The position numbers and the translations under genes were made by a program. This document shows positions 14,638 to 24,104 of a DNA stretch of 33,018 nt, one piece after another (position 1 is the stretch's first letter; each line of letters begins with the position of its first letter). This DNA comes from Lentisphaerota bacterium (lineage in GTDB: Bacteria > Verrucomicrobiota > Lentisphaeria > Victivallales > Victivallaceae), in assembly GCA_015061605.1 (NCBI GenBank), contig SUWH01000023.1, positions 4,773-37,790 on the forward strand. Reading direction: 5' to 3'. The notes under the pieces are model-generated. The model saw only the letters and a program-made list of their open reading frames with translations, had not been told where the DNA came from and did not search any database.

Positions 14638-17025
14638 ATGTATCAGGTTCAGAAGCGTAACGGAAAGAATATCGAATTCGATATTCGCAGGATTTCAGAC
14701 GCCGTAAAGATGGCGTTTGAAGCACAGGAAAAACAGTACAACCAGTCGATCATCGACTTCATCGCCCTCAAGGTCACCGCTGACTTTGAACCCAAGATCA
14801 AAGAGGGACTGATCGCCGTTGAAGACATCCAGGACAGCGTTGAATCCGTCCTCGTTCAGGCCGGTTACGCCGATGTCGCCAAAGCCTACATCCTTTACCG
14901 CCGCCAGCGGGAAAAACTCCGCAATACCGAATCCACCATTCTCGACTTCAAAAAGACTGTGGACGACTACGTTAAAATCAACGACTGGCGCGTTAAAGAG
15001 AACTCAACTGTGACCTATTCCGTCGGCGGTCTCATCCTTTCCAACTCCGGTGCCATCACCGCCAACTACTGGCTCTCTGAAATCTATGATGATGAGATCG
15101 GCAACGCCCACCGTAATGCCGATATCCACTTGCACGACCTTTCCATGCTCACCGGTTACTGCGCCGGATGGTCACTCAAACAGTTGATCAAAGAAGGTCT
15201 GGGCGGCGTTCCCGGAAAGATCACTTCCGCTCCGGCTTCCCATCTTGCAACCTTGTGCAACCAGATGGTGAACTTCCTCGGCATCATGCAGAATGAATGG
15301 GCGGGCGCGCAGGCGTTCAGCAGTTTTGACACCTATCTTGCTCCTTTTGTCAAAATCGACAATCTGGATTACAGTCAAGTCAAAAAGTGTATCGAATCCT
15401 TTATTTTCGGTGTGAATACTCCCTCCCGCTGGGGTACGCAGGCTCCGTTTTCCAACATCACTCTGGACTGGACGGTTCCGGCCGACCTTGCCGAACTCAA
15501 CTGTATCGTCGGCGGTAAAGAGGTTGATTTCAAATATAAAGACTGCAAAAAAGAGATGGATATGATCAACCGCGCTTTCATCGAAACCATGATCGAAGGC
15601 GACGCGCAGGGACGCGGATTCCAGTACCCGATCCCGACCTATTCCATCACCCGTGACTTTGACTGGAGCGATACCGAAAACAACAAGCTGCTTTTTGAAA
15701 TGACCAGCAAATACGGTACTCCGTACTTCTCAAACTACGTCAACAGCGATATGGAACCCAGCGATATCCGTTCCATGTGCTGCCGTCTGCGCCTCGATCT
15801 GCGCGAACTGCGCAAGAAATCCGGCGGTTACTTCGGCAGCGGTGAAAGCACCGGTTCAATCGGCGTCGTCACCATCAATATGCCGCGTATCGCCTACCTC
15901 GCGGAAGACGAAGCGGACTTCTACGCCCGCCTTGACCACATGATGGATATTTCCGCCCGCAGTTTGAAGATCAAACGCGAAGTCATTTCCAAACTTCTGG
16001 ATGAAGGTCTCTATCCCTACACCCGCCGCTATCTGGGCAAGTTCAACAACCACTTCTCCACCATCGGTCTGGTCGGTATGAATGAAGTCTGCCTCAACGC
16101 CAAGTGGCTCCGCAAGGATCTGACTCACAAGGAAGCGCAGGAATTTACCCGCGATGTCCTCAACCACATGCGTGAACGCCTTTCCGATTATCAGGAACAG
16201 TACGGCGACCTCTACAACCTTGAAGCCACTCCGGCTGAATCCACCAGTTTCCGTCTGGCAAAACATGACAAGAAACGTTTCGGCGACATTATCACCGCCG
16301 GTGAAAATGACGGCACCCCGTACTACACCAACAGTTCACACTTGCCGGTGAGCTTTACCGATGACATCTTTGCGGCACTGGATATCCAGGATGAGTTGCA
16401 GACACTGTACACCAGCGGTACTGTTTTCCACGCTTTCCTCGGTGAAAAGCTCCCCGACTGGAAAGCCGCTGCCAATCTGGTGCGCAAGATCGCGGAAAAC
16501 TACCGTCTGCCCTATTACACCATGTCTCCGACCTATTCCATCTGCCAGAACCACGGTTATATCGGCGGTGAAGCATTCAAATGCCCCGATTGCGGCACCA
16601 AGACTGAAGTTTACAGCCGTATCACCGGTTACTACCGCCCGGTGCAGAACTGGAACGATGGTAAATCCCAGGAATACAAGGAACGCAAAGTCTACGATCC
16701 CAAAAAGGCGATCGCCCGCGAATTTGCGGCAAATCGTGTGAATGGCAAAGCTGCTGAAACGGCTTGTTCCTGCACTTGCGCTGCTCCGGTCGAAGAAGCA
16801 AATCTGATGCTTTTCACCGCGACCACCTGTCCCAACTGCAGAATCGCCAAAACCTTTCTGGATAAGGCAAATCTCAAATACGAAGTGATCGTCGCGGAAA
16901 ATGAACCGATGATGGCACAGGCTTTCGATATCCGTCAGGCGCCGACTCTGGTCATCCAGCGCGGCAACGACATCGAAAAACTGACCAATCTGTCTGAAAT
17001 CCGCCGCTACATCGACAGCCTTTAA
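14638..17025 (+). CDS. nrdD: Anaerobic ribonucleoside-triphosphate reductase with C-terminal glutaredoxin-like domain
   Basis: The 795-aa class III reductase makes dNTPs without oxygen. An ATP-cone lies at the N-terminus (about residues 1-95, QVQKRNGKNIEFD). The catalytic barrel follows, with a C-terminal zinc site (Cys636, His639, Cys649, Cys652) and the glycyl-radical loop RITGYYRP with Gly664. Beyond the usual end is a linker with C710-S-C-T-C714 and a thioredoxin/glutaredoxin-like domain (about 718-795) carrying CPNC at 731-734 and a cis-proline-like APT. This points to a thiol-reduced rather than formate-dependent enzyme with its own reductant attached. The start at ATG 14638 has AGGAAGAA. 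Two terminators follow. Confidence 0.95.
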   Translation: MYQVQKRNGKNIEFDIRRISDAVKMAFEAQEKQYNQSIIDFIALKVTADFEPKIKEGLIAVEDIQDSVESVLVQAGYADVAKAYILYRRQREKLRNTESTILDFKKTVDDYVKINDWRVKENSTVTYSVGGLILSNSGAITANYWLSEIYDDEIGNAHRNADIHLHDLSMLTGYCAGWSLKQLIKEGLGGVPGKITSAPASHLATLCNQMVNFLGIMQNEWAGAQAFSSFDTYLAPFVKIDNLDYSQVKKCIESFIFGVNTPSRWGTQAPFSNITLDWTVPADLAELNCIVGGKEVDFKYKDCKKEMDMINRAFIETMIEGDAQGRGFQYPIPTYSITRDFDWSDTENNKLLFEMTSKYGTPYFSNYVNSDMEPSDIRSMCCRLRLDLRELRKKSGGYFGSGESTGSIGVVTINMPRIAYLAEDEADFYARLDHMMDISARSLKIKREVISKLLDEGLYPYTRRYLGKFNNHFSTIGLVGMNEVCLNAKWLRKDLTHKEAQEFTRDVLNHMRERLSDYQEQYGDLYNLEATPAESTSFRLAKHDKKRFGDIITAGENDGTPYYTNSSHLPVSFTDDIFAALDIQDELQTLYTSGTVFHAFLGEKLPDWKAAANLVRKIAENYRLPYYTMSPTYSICQNHGYIGGEAFKCPDCGTKTEVYSRITGYYRPVQNWNDGKSQEYKERKVYDPKKAIAREFAANRVNGKAAETACSCTCAAPVEEANLMLFTATTCPNCRIAKTFLDKANLKYEVIVAENEPMMAQAFDIRQAPTLVIQRGNDIEKLTNLSEIRRYIDSL

Positions 17026-17044
17026 TCTGCCGGTGGCATAGGAG

Positions 17045-17070
17045 AATGGGAGTATTGACCGTCCCATTTT
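17045..17070 (+). terminator. First terminator after nrdD
   Basis: AATGGGA (17045-17051) and TCCCATT (17062-17068) form a 7-bp stem with a 10-base loop, and the T-run extends to 17070. Confidence 0.6.
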
Positions 17071-17091
17071 CGCGGTAACTCCACAAATACC

Positions 17092-17148
17092 AAAAAATCA
17101 GGCAGGGGGTTGCTCTAATAATGAGCGATCTCCTGCCTGATCTTTTTT
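17092..17148. terminator. Strong bidirectional terminator between nrdD and the IclR gene
   Basis: ATCAGGCAGG (17097-17106) pairs with CCTGCCTGAT (17132-17141), with an inner GCTC/GAGC stem. Six T follow on the plus strand (17143-17148), and six A precede it (17092-17097), giving a T-run on the minus strand. It serves the two convergent units. The rest of 17149-17249 shows nothing. Confidence 0.85.
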
Positions 17149-17249
17149 CAGCACTGTCTTGTTTTTTGTAAAAATCTTTGCGGTGCGGGGCAGTATCTGT
17201 CTCTCCCGGAGAAGTTGGTATATTCAGGATATAATTTGTTTATCCTGCT

Positions 17250-17975
17250 TCATTGTGAAAGCATCGTGGCATGTTCTTTGAGCAATTTGATGATCCGGGG
17301 GCGTTTGGAACCCCGGCACCGCATCTGCGGCATCGTCAAACCGAGAGACATGATCTGTCCGGACGGACGGAATACCGGCACGGCAAATGCGATTATCTCA
17401 TCGCTCATATTTTCCATGATCGACACTCCGGAGCGGCGGATTTTTTTACATTCATTTTCCAATTCAACAAGATTGCTGATATTTTCCCACTCCTCTCCGG
17501 GGAAGCCGGTACGGAGGCAGAGTGCGGATCTTTCTTCCGCATGCATATTGGAGACCAGAATTCTGCCTGATACACTGTGGTATAATGAGAGGGCAGCATA
17601 TATTTCACAGGGATTTATCATCAGAGTCCGCTGATGCTGCGCCTGTACCACCACGGCGATCCTGTCACCGCGCATAACTGCCAGAACTCCGGATTCCCCA
17701 GTGCTTTCAGCCAGGGATTCCACACATTTCCGGTACATCTCCATCTCGCCGGGAGGAGAAATTTCGCCCCGGGCAAGCTCCCGGAACCGGTCGGTCAATG
17801 AATAGTGGCTGTTGCGGGTGCGGCAGACATAACCGAGTTCGATCATCGTGCGCAGAATATTGCACAATGTGCCTTTATTAAGTCCGGTGATCCGGGCGAG
17901 GGATTCAAGTGAAACCTCGCCGTCAAGATTCAATTCTTCCAATATGCTGAATGTCCGTTCAATAACCTGTATCAT
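17250..17975 (-). CDS. IclR-family transcriptional regulator
   Basis: The 241-aa protein has an N-terminal winged helix (residues 1-65; VIERTFSILEELN, LARITGLNKGTLCNILRTM) and a C-terminal IclR effector domain (about 75-241), including SVSGRILVSN and GVSIMENMSDEIIAFAVPV. IclR proteins sense small acids or sugar derivatives. The ATG at 17975 has a full AGGAGG ribosome site. The gene is divergent from the catabolic run 18139-29346 and is the obvious local regulator of it. An inverted repeat over its own -10 (17992-18013) suggests autoregulation. Confidence 0.93.
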   Translation of the reverse strand: MIQVIERTFSILEELNLDGEVSLESLARITGLNKGTLCNILRTMIELGYVCRTRNSHYSLTDRFRELARGEISPPGEMEMYRKCVESLAESTGESGVLAVMRGDRIAVVVQAQHQRTLMINPCEIYAALSLYHSVSGRILVSNMHAEERSALCLRTGFPGEEWENISNLVELENECKKIRRSGVSIMENMSDEIIAFAVPVFRPSGQIMSLGLTMPQMRCRGSKRPRIIKLLKEHATMLSQ

Positions 17976-17991
17976 GCTTATCCTCCTATTG

Positions 17992-18013
17992 TTATATTGT
18001 GTATATAATATAA
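17992..18013. promoter_or_regulatory. Candidate operator over the IclR promoter
   Basis: TTATATT (17992-17998) and AATATAA (18007-18013) are perfect 7-bp arms with an 8-bp spacer, covering the -10 and likely start of the IclR gene. Proteins of this family bind short palindromes of this size. The region is very AT-rich, so chance is possible. Confidence 0.4.
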
Positions 18014-18035
18014 TACGCCGAAGCGAATTTTACAA
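18007..18035 (-). promoter_or_regulatory. IclR gene promoter
   Basis: On the minus strand TTGTAA (18030-18035), a 17-bp spacer and TATATT (18007-18012), with the start codon 31 bases downstream. Both hexamers are identical to those of the divergent promoter at 18067-18095. Confidence 0.65.
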
Positions 18036-18066
18036 TATAAAATAATATTTTTTTTTATAAAATTTC

Positions 18067-18095
18067 TTGTAATTCATTTTTCACCGTGATATATT
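18067..18095 (+). promoter_or_regulatory. Promoter of the catabolic operon
   Basis: TTGTAA (18067-18072), a 17-bp spacer and TATATT (18090-18095) lie 43 bases before the ATG at 18139. It is the only clear plus-strand promoter for the seven genes that follow. Confidence 0.7.
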
Positions 18096-18138
18096 AGGAT
18101 CAGACTGAAAAATCGTTATTGAAAAGGAACCTTGTGCA

Positions 18139-21100
18139 ATGAATAAAATGCTGTCTGTCACCATCCGCAAAAGCTGGACGGTCATCGTTCTGGCAATATG
18201 GGCAAATGCGTTGACCGCCGCTCCGTTTAAAGTTGATAAAGACACTTTGCTTTTGAGCGGATTTGAAAAATCCCTGCAGGAAGCTGACTATGCTGCCGGG
18301 CCGGTCGGTTTTTATGGTTCAGGGGCGACTTATGCTCCCGGATATTACGGTAAAGGTATCGATCTGCGCGGCAGATCTCTGGGAAAAGATTTTAAAAAGA
18401 ATGCCGAAATGGCACATTCCACGATTTTTACCAACATGGCAATGTTTACATTCGGCAATTTGCTGCCGGATGAAGGTACTTTGGAAATGTTCGTCCTGCT
18501 GGAAAACAATCCTGTCAAACCGGAACCCAACCACGGTGTTCTGCTCAACGCTTTTGTCGGACGCTTTATCGAGGATGGTAAAAGCTATCTCGCCGCCCAG
18601 ATGCGGTTGACCCGCGGCCGCTTTGAATGGCGCTTTCCCATTTGGAGCAATGATAACCGTGACCATTGGAGCGGACGCTATCAGTTCAGACCTTCGCTGA
18701 AAAACGGTTGGCACCATCTCGCAGTCACCTGGGCACAGGGGGAAGCTGTGATCTATCTGGACGGGCGTATCCTTGCCACCTGCGATCTCAAAGACAAATA
18801 TGGTCTGACGATTTTTCACCATCTGAATCACGGAGTCTATCTGGGCGGTCATGTCATCGACGAACTCCGCATATCTGCTACCGCCCGGTACAAAGGGGAA
18901 TTTGAACCCCATTGGCGGGATGGCAAGCGTCCGGCTCATGCTTTTGCCGGAGTTGACAATGTCAAGCGTTATCCGGCAATTTACCGTCCGGCTCCGGAAG
19001 CAAAACTGCAGTCAGGTTCCGCCATCCCCGGGACGGAAGCAAAACTGACCGTGTATGATGGTTTGGCAAGAAAACAGCTTGTTTTGAGCCGGTTGAAAAG
19101 TAAAAGTAAAGGAAAATTTTCCGGAAACTGTTCCGGGTTTTTGCAGCTTGAAGGCTCCGTTTCGCCATTGACGCAGGGAAATGGACAACGCATAGAAGTG
19201 ACTTTTTGCAACACCGGTAAAAAGGATGCCAATTTGGAATGTCTCCTGTCCGTTCCGGTACTGAAAGGTGAAAATCAGATTTTTGACGGTGCCGATATCA
19301 AAAATGCTCCGGCATTCAACACCTACCGTGACAGTTACCCGTCGATATTGCCGCTTGCCGCCACTGCCAATAAATCAGAATTCCGTGCGGTGGCACTGGA
19401 TCCTTCGTTCCCCTACAACGACCTTGTTTACGCAAGAGACCCCAAATCCGGCAGTGCACAGGGAACTAAATTTGCGCTTGCTCCGGGCGAAAAATTCACG
19501 GTAAAATTTGTGGTTTTCGATGGGAAAAGCCGTTTCGGAGTCGCCTCTGCATTGGATGCATACTATGAAATTTTCCAGAAACATTATTACATTGACCGGA
19601 AAAACACCGTATACCATTATATGCCGCTGACGATGCACTGGCGGGGATTCCTGCCGCCGGACACTCAACGCAGAGGTTATGCCGGCGGCTACTGGGGACA
19701 CGGTCCTTACCACACCAAAGGCGATGAAACCGGTACTTTCTGGGGCAAATATCCTGAAGACCCCTCTTTCGGCCACGCGTTGAAAAATGAGAAAAGTTAT
19801 AAGTCTCCCGCCCAGCTCCATGAAGTTATTCAGGTTGAGAACCGCTATGAATATGACAACGGTTACGCAGTCCGCCGCTACCATGCCAATCCGGATTTGA
19901 CCGCGACCTGGCTGCTCCGGGAGATCGATCCCTCCTGGCAGCCCAAGGATGATCCGCTCAATACCGGGCATTACTACAAACGCGGATCATATCAGTATTT
20001 TGTCAATGAATATAAGAATAAATTTGCTGAATTTTTCAAAGATGAACTTATCCGTTATTATAACTTCGGTATGAAAGATTTCTCTACCGGATGGATCAAC
20101 GACACCATCTATGCCAATACCACCATCCGCTACAATGGCGCGGATACTGCCGGTATACCGGGCAGATCATTCAGCCGGGATTTCGGAACTTTCATCCGGG
20201 GAGCCATGGGTAAACAGCAGCGGTGGGAGGAGATCGGTAAACTCAAAAGCCGCGGTTATCCGATGACGATGATTGCCGATGGAGGATCGTTTTCTTATAC
20301 TCTGGGTGCATTTTCCGCCCAATCCGCGCTTGAATCCGGCAGTATTTTTGAATCCCTGCAAGGTTGGAACTTTCTGAAAAATGCCCGTTTCCTTCACGGC
20401 GAAAAGCCATTATCCATGCACACTCTTCCGGAAAAAATCGAAACCGCCCGCCGCTTCCGTGCCGATGGTATCGATCCGATGCAGTTAAGAGATGCGTACA
20501 ATATCAATACTGAATATATGGTGCTGTTTGCGCTGAAACATGCCATTCTGCTTGACCCGACCTCCTATTTGCAGGGTAAACAATACATGTCGGAAATGGT
20601 TCCGCTGATCGTTGATTCTGCTTTGCGCGGCCGCAAGGCGGTCCCGGCGGCGGAGTATACCGGAAACGGCTGGGTCCGCCGCAGCGGCGGCGGTGCTGAA
20701 ACCATGATCATCTGCGGTAATCCCTCCGGCAGAGAGAGTGCCGGTACTCTTAAAATCTATCCGGAATATTTCGATCACAAAATTCCGCTGATGGTTCCAT
20801 ACTACGGCGGCAGTTTCAGTTTGCAGAAACTGCCGGAATATGTTTCCGGAAAAGTTTCGATCCCCGCCAGAAAAAGTGCCGCATTCATCACCATTGCCCA
20901 AGCCGGGGCTGCCGACAGAGTTTCCGCTGAATTGAGCGGTGACGGTATCGATCTCAAGTTGCGTATGCAGATAAACGCTCCCGAGACAACTGAATTGGAA
21001 CTTTCCGGCTTCGGTCCGTTGTACCGTTTGGATAAAGTGTCTGTTAACGGAAAAAAAGCCGCTTCAAAGATGAAGATCCAGCTGCCGGCAGGAAAGAGCA

Positions 21101-21879
21101 TCGTGGAAACATCATGGCATTGTATACCGTTTAATTTCAATATTGAACAGTGGAAAAAAGTCCGGCTGCTCAACGGTCAGAATCCGCCGGGATTCGTCAT
21201 TGTTGCCGACAAAGGATGGGTATTCCGGAAACTGTTCTATAATCTTTCCATGGGATATGATCGCGGAACCGCCGGAATGTTTGAGGACTTCATCCGCTCT
21301 TACGATTCTGAAGACGGTATTTTCAAAAATATGCCGCTCCCGGAATGGAAAAGTGCAGTCGATCCGGCTGAAAAGAGATGGCAGATCGTCTTCAACAGCA
21401 AGGCCGCAAGCAACGGCGTAAAGCTTGACCTTGAGCGCAAGATCATCAGTGTCAATGGCACAACTCCGGGCAATTGCCGCCGTCAGGCAGTGGTACTGCT
21501 CCGTCTCATTGACCGCACTTATCCGCATTCCGGAATGATGCTCTACGCCAGAAATCAGGCGTTTGACCGCAAAACCGGAGTTCAGAGGGGACAGTTCCGT
21601 GAACAGAAAGTGTATGAATTTTTCCGCACTCTTCCGGAACAGGATTTCCTTTTCAAACCGCTGCTGAAACCGGAATTTTATCATCTGTATGCCAATGGAA
21701 ATACCGATTTTTCAGGAAAATACCCCATCGCAGTTCCGCCGTTTATTTTTGAACCCACCTATGCCGATGATTTTGTTTACGGATTTACCGGTGATTCCCC
21801 GCAGTGGCAGGAGTTCATCAAAAAGAATCATAATCCCAAAGTCAGCAAAAGAAAAAAGAGCAATTCAAGAAAAAAATAA
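18139..21879 (+). CDS. Secreted LamG-domain protein, predicted carbohydrate-active
   Basis: The 1246-aa product has a Sec signal peptide (about residues 1-28, ending TAA) and so acts outside the cytoplasm. Residues about 40-260 are a LamG/concanavalin A-like domain: the KNGWHHLAVTW strand, YLDGRILAT, and a closing DELRISATARY are the hallmarks. The middle (about 440-860) is a large Trp/Tyr-rich domain that looks like a TIM-barrel glycosidase (MIADGGSF, ESGSIFESLQGW), followed by beta-rich C-terminal modules and a Lys/Arg-rich tail. I cannot assign a glycoside hydrolase family or catalytic residues. ATG 18139 has AAGGA. It is first in the operon, 15 bases before the next gene, and fits the glycan-binding or cleaving step. 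Confidence 0.75.
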   Translation: MNKMLSVTIRKSWTVIVLAIWANALTAAPFKVDKDTLLLSGFEKSLQEADYAAGPVGFYGSGATYAPGYYGKGIDLRGRSLGKDFKKNAEMAHSTIFTNMAMFTFGNLLPDEGTLEMFVLLENNPVKPEPNHGVLLNAFVGRFIEDGKSYLAAQMRLTRGRFEWRFPIWSNDNRDHWSGRYQFRPSLKNGWHHLAVTWAQGEAVIYLDGRILATCDLKDKYGLTIFHHLNHGVYLGGHVIDELRISATARYKGEFEPHWRDGKRPAHAFAGVDNVKRYPAIYRPAPEAKLQSGSAIPGTEAKLTVYDGLARKQLVLSRLKSKSKGKFSGNCSGFLQLEGSVSPLTQGNGQRIEVTFCNTGKKDANLECLLSVPVLKGENQIFDGADIKNAPAFNTYRDSYPSILPLAATANKSEFRAVALDPSFPYNDLVYARDPKSGSAQGTKFALAPGEKFTVKFVVFDGKSRFGVASALDAYYEIFQKHYYIDRKNTVYHYMPLTMHWRGFLPPDTQRRGYAGGYWGHGPYHTKGDETGTFWGKYPEDPSFGHALKNEKSYKSPAQLHEVIQVENRYEYDNGYAVRRYHANPDLTATWLLREIDPSWQPKDDPLNTGHYYKRGSYQYFVNEYKNKFAEFFKDELIRYYNFGMKDFSTGWINDTIYANTTIRYNGADTAGIPGRSFSRDFGTFIRGAMGKQQRWEEIGKLKSRGYPMTMIADGGSFSYTLGAFSAQSALESGSIFESLQGWNFLKNARFLHGEKPLSMHTLPEKIETARRFRADGIDPMQLRDAYNINTEYMVLFALKHAILLDPTSYLQGKQYMSEMVPLIVDSALRGRKAVPAAEYTGNGWVRRSGGGAETMIICGNPSGRESAGTLKIYPEYFDHKIPLMVPYYGGSFSLQKLPEYVSGKVSIPARKSAAFITIAQAGAADRVSAELSGDGIDLKLRMQINAPETTELELSGFGPLYRLDKVSVNGKKAASKMKIQLPAGKSIVETSWHCIPFNFNIEQWKKVRLLNGQNPPGFVIVADKGWVFRKLFYNLSMGYDRGTAGMFEDFIRSYDSEDGIFKNMPLPEWKSAVDPAEKRWQIVFNSKAASNGVKLDLERKIISVNGTTPGNCRRQAVVLLRLIDRTYPHSGMMLYARNQAFDRKTGVQRGQFREQKVYEFFRTLPEQDFLFKPLLKPEFYHLYANGNTDFSGKYPIAVPPFIFEPTYADDFVYGFTGDSPQWQEFIKKNHNPKVSKRKKSNSRKK

Positions 21880-21894
21880 TAAGGTTTGTGTATC

Positions 21895-23139
21895 ATGAAA
21901 AAAATTCTTCTCATTGGTGCCAGTGTGCGGGTCAGCCGTCTGGTAAAAGAGGTACTGGAAAAATATCCCGAATATGAATTCGCCGGGGTGCTGGATTCAG
22001 ATATTGCCAAAGCTGAAGATTTCTGTACTTTCAATAAGGTCAAACTTCCCATCTATTCTGAAAAGGAATTTGACCGGGCTGTAAAAGAGGTCGCTCCGGC
22101 ATTGGCGATCATCACCACCAGTGATTTCACCCATGCAGACTATATCGTGCAGTGCCTCGACCGCAAAATTTCCTGTCTGGTCGAAAAACCGCTGTGCATC
22201 AACGCTGAACAGTGTCAGGCAATATGGGATGCCCAGAAACGCAACCCGGAAGTTTATGCTGTTACCATGCACAACTCCCGCTATCACAATGCCGCCCGCA
22301 GTACCCGCAAACTGGTACGGGACGGCGCGATCGGAGAAGTGCGTTCAATTTTGTATCATGAAAAACTCGATCACTTCCACGGCAGCAGTTATTTCCGGCG
22401 GTGGAACCGGCACAAAGATTTCTCCGGCGGTTTGCAGATCCACAAATCCAGCCACCACTTTGACCGGATCAACTTTCTGCTCAACCGCCGTCCGCTCTGG
22501 GTGTGTGCCTCCGGATGCCAAACGGCTTACGGCCCTGCAAAACACAACTCCAAAGCGAAAAACTGTTCAAACTGCCCCGAAGCTGACTGCTGTGAATTTT
22601 TCCTCGATTATCACAAAAACAAAGTTTATGAACAGCTGTACAGCGGCAGCAAGCATCTCTATACCCCCGATCAGTGTGTGTATGATAAAGAAGCTGATAT
22701 CGAAGACTTTTTCAATGTCTTTGTAATGTACGAGGGCGGTATTCCCATGAATTACACTCTTGCCGCCTGTTGCGCTTATGAGGGCGAAGATCTGATGATC
22801 GAAGGAACCACCGGCAGATTGGAGATGTGCCGTCATGCCTTCCGTCGTCCGGAGAGCCGCGGCGGCGATGCGTTGACCCTGCGCAAGGAAAATCGGCTGC
22901 ACATCTACCGTTTCGGACAGAATGAGGTTGAAAGTTTCAACGCCGATGATGACATAAAAAATTCTGACCACGGCGGTTGTGATGAACTCATTTACCGCGA
23001 CCTCTTTGCTGATGGCAAATCAGAGATGCTCGCCTCTTTGGAAGATGGAATTTATGCGGTTCTCATCGGTGCGGCTGCCAACGTTTCCATCGCAAACAAC
23101 GGTGCCAGAGTTGATATCAGCAGTTTGTTTACCCGGTAA
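21895..23139 (+). CDS. Gfo/Idh/MocA-family oxidoreductase
   Basis: This 414-aa NAD(P)-dependent dehydrogenase-like protein has a Rossmann start (KKILLIGAS) and EKP at 97-99. HKSSHHFDRINFL (183-195) sits at the catalytic histidine position. It carries the cysteine cluster C224-SN-C227...C232-C233, known from a subgroup of this family and possibly metal-binding. The start is ATG 21895 with AAGG; a TTG at 21886 is less likely. It is second in the operon and presumably oxidises or epimerises a sugar released from the glycan. Confidence 0.88.
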   Translation: MKKILLIGASVRVSRLVKEVLEKYPEYEFAGVLDSDIAKAEDFCTFNKVKLPIYSEKEFDRAVKEVAPALAIITTSDFTHADYIVQCLDRKISCLVEKPLCINAEQCQAIWDAQKRNPEVYAVTMHNSRYHNAARSTRKLVRDGAIGEVRSILYHEKLDHFHGSSYFRRWNRHKDFSGGLQIHKSSHHFDRINFLLNRRPLWVCASGCQTAYGPAKHNSKAKNCSNCPEADCCEFFLDYHKNKVYEQLYSGSKHLYTPDQCVYDKEADIEDFFNVFVMYEGGIPMNYTLAACCAYEGEDLMIEGTTGRLEMCRHAFRRPESRGGDALTLRKENRLHIYRFGQNEVESFNADDDIKNSDHGGCDELIYRDLFADGKSEMLASLEDGIYAVLIGAAANVSIANNGARVDISSLFTR

Positions 23140-23169
23140 AATCGATCCTATGTTGAAAGGAGTATAAAA

Positions 23170-24102
23170 ATGTTTAAAATCGCAATGGTATCTGCCGGAG
23201 AAGAACGTTTTCCGGCATCCTGTATTTCCCGGATCCGGGAGGTTGCCATAATCAACTGCCAACGCTGCAACGATCCTGATGAATTGGTCAATTTTGCTTC
23301 TGATGCTGACATCATCTGGATGTTCGCTGCCAATGTGGCAGTAAAACCCGAAGCATTGATCAAAATGCCCAAGTGCCGCGCCATTTTGCGCAGCGGCAGC
23401 GGAGTCGACGCATTGCCGCTGGAGTTCTGCAAAGAACACAATATAGCTGTTTACAATACTCCGGAATCCATCAGCGAATCCGTGGCAGAACACGCTGTTT
23501 CTCTGCTTTTTGCTCTGGCAAGACATCTGATCCAGTTTGACGCGCAAGTGCATAAAGGTGAATGGGATTCATCCAATATCCAGACCAAATGGCATCTTAC
23601 CGGCCGCACTCTGGGGCTGGTCGGCTATGGCAGAATTGCCCGGACGGTGGAAAAGATGGTTTCCGGATTTGATATGAAAGTTCTCCATTACGACCCGTTT
23701 GCAGAAAATTCCACTCCGCTTGAAACTCTGCTTGCGCAGAGCGACTTTGTTTCACTGCACTGCCCGTTGACCGATGAGACCCGCGATCTGATGGATGAGA
23801 AGTGTTTTGCACTGATGAAAAAGGATGCATTGCTGGTCAACACCTCCCGCGGTGAAGTCGTCAATGAGGCGGCTCTGATCAATGCACTTGCTTCCGGACA
23901 TCTCGGTGGTGCGGCACTGGATGTGCTGTGCGATGAACCGCCCAAACCGGATAATCCGCTGCTCAAAGATGAACGGGTGATCCTGTCGCCTCATGTCGCG
24001 GCATTTTCTGCGGATTTTGAGAAAAATTTCTGGTATTATTCTGCGGAAAAACTGGTCAAAATCTGTGAAATTTTGGAAAATACACAAAAACAGGGGGCTT
24101 GA
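23170..24102 (+). CDS. D-isomer-specific 2-hydroxyacid dehydrogenase (SerA-like)
   Basis: The 310-aa NAD-dependent enzyme interconverts 2-hydroxy and 2-keto acids. The nucleotide fold carries GLVGYGRIA (149-157). The catalytic set is complete: Arg227 in NTSRGEVV, Glu256 in CDEPP and His275 in LSPHVAA. The short length without an ACT domain argues against a regulated serine-pathway enzyme. A strong GGAG ribosome site precedes ATG 23170. The gene ends two bases before the esterase gene. A 2-keto acid made here could feed the aldolase at the operon end. Confidence 0.92.
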   Translation: MFKIAMVSAGEERFPASCISRIREVAIINCQRCNDPDELVNFASDADIIWMFAANVAVKPEALIKMPKCRAILRSGSGVDALPLEFCKEHNIAVYNTPESISESVAEHAVSLLFALARHLIQFDAQVHKGEWDSSNIQTKWHLTGRTLGLVGYGRIARTVEKMVSGFDMKVLHYDPFAENSTPLETLLAQSDFVSLHCPLTDETRDLMDEKCFALMKKDALLVNTSRGEVVNEAALINALASGHLGGAALDVLCDEPPKPDNPLLKDERVILSPHVAAFSADFEKNFWYYSAEKLVKICEILENTQKQGA

Positions 24103-24104
24103 GA

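Noticed and set aside
17219-17224. TATATT after nrdD as a plus-strand promoter
   Set aside because: No -35 at the right distance and no plus-strand gene downstream; it would only transcribe antisense to the IclR gene.
22564-22593. Novel metal site in the second Gfo/Idh/MocA protein (cysteine cluster 224-233)
   Set aside because: Similar cysteine clusters are known in a subgroup of this family, so it is not new by itself.
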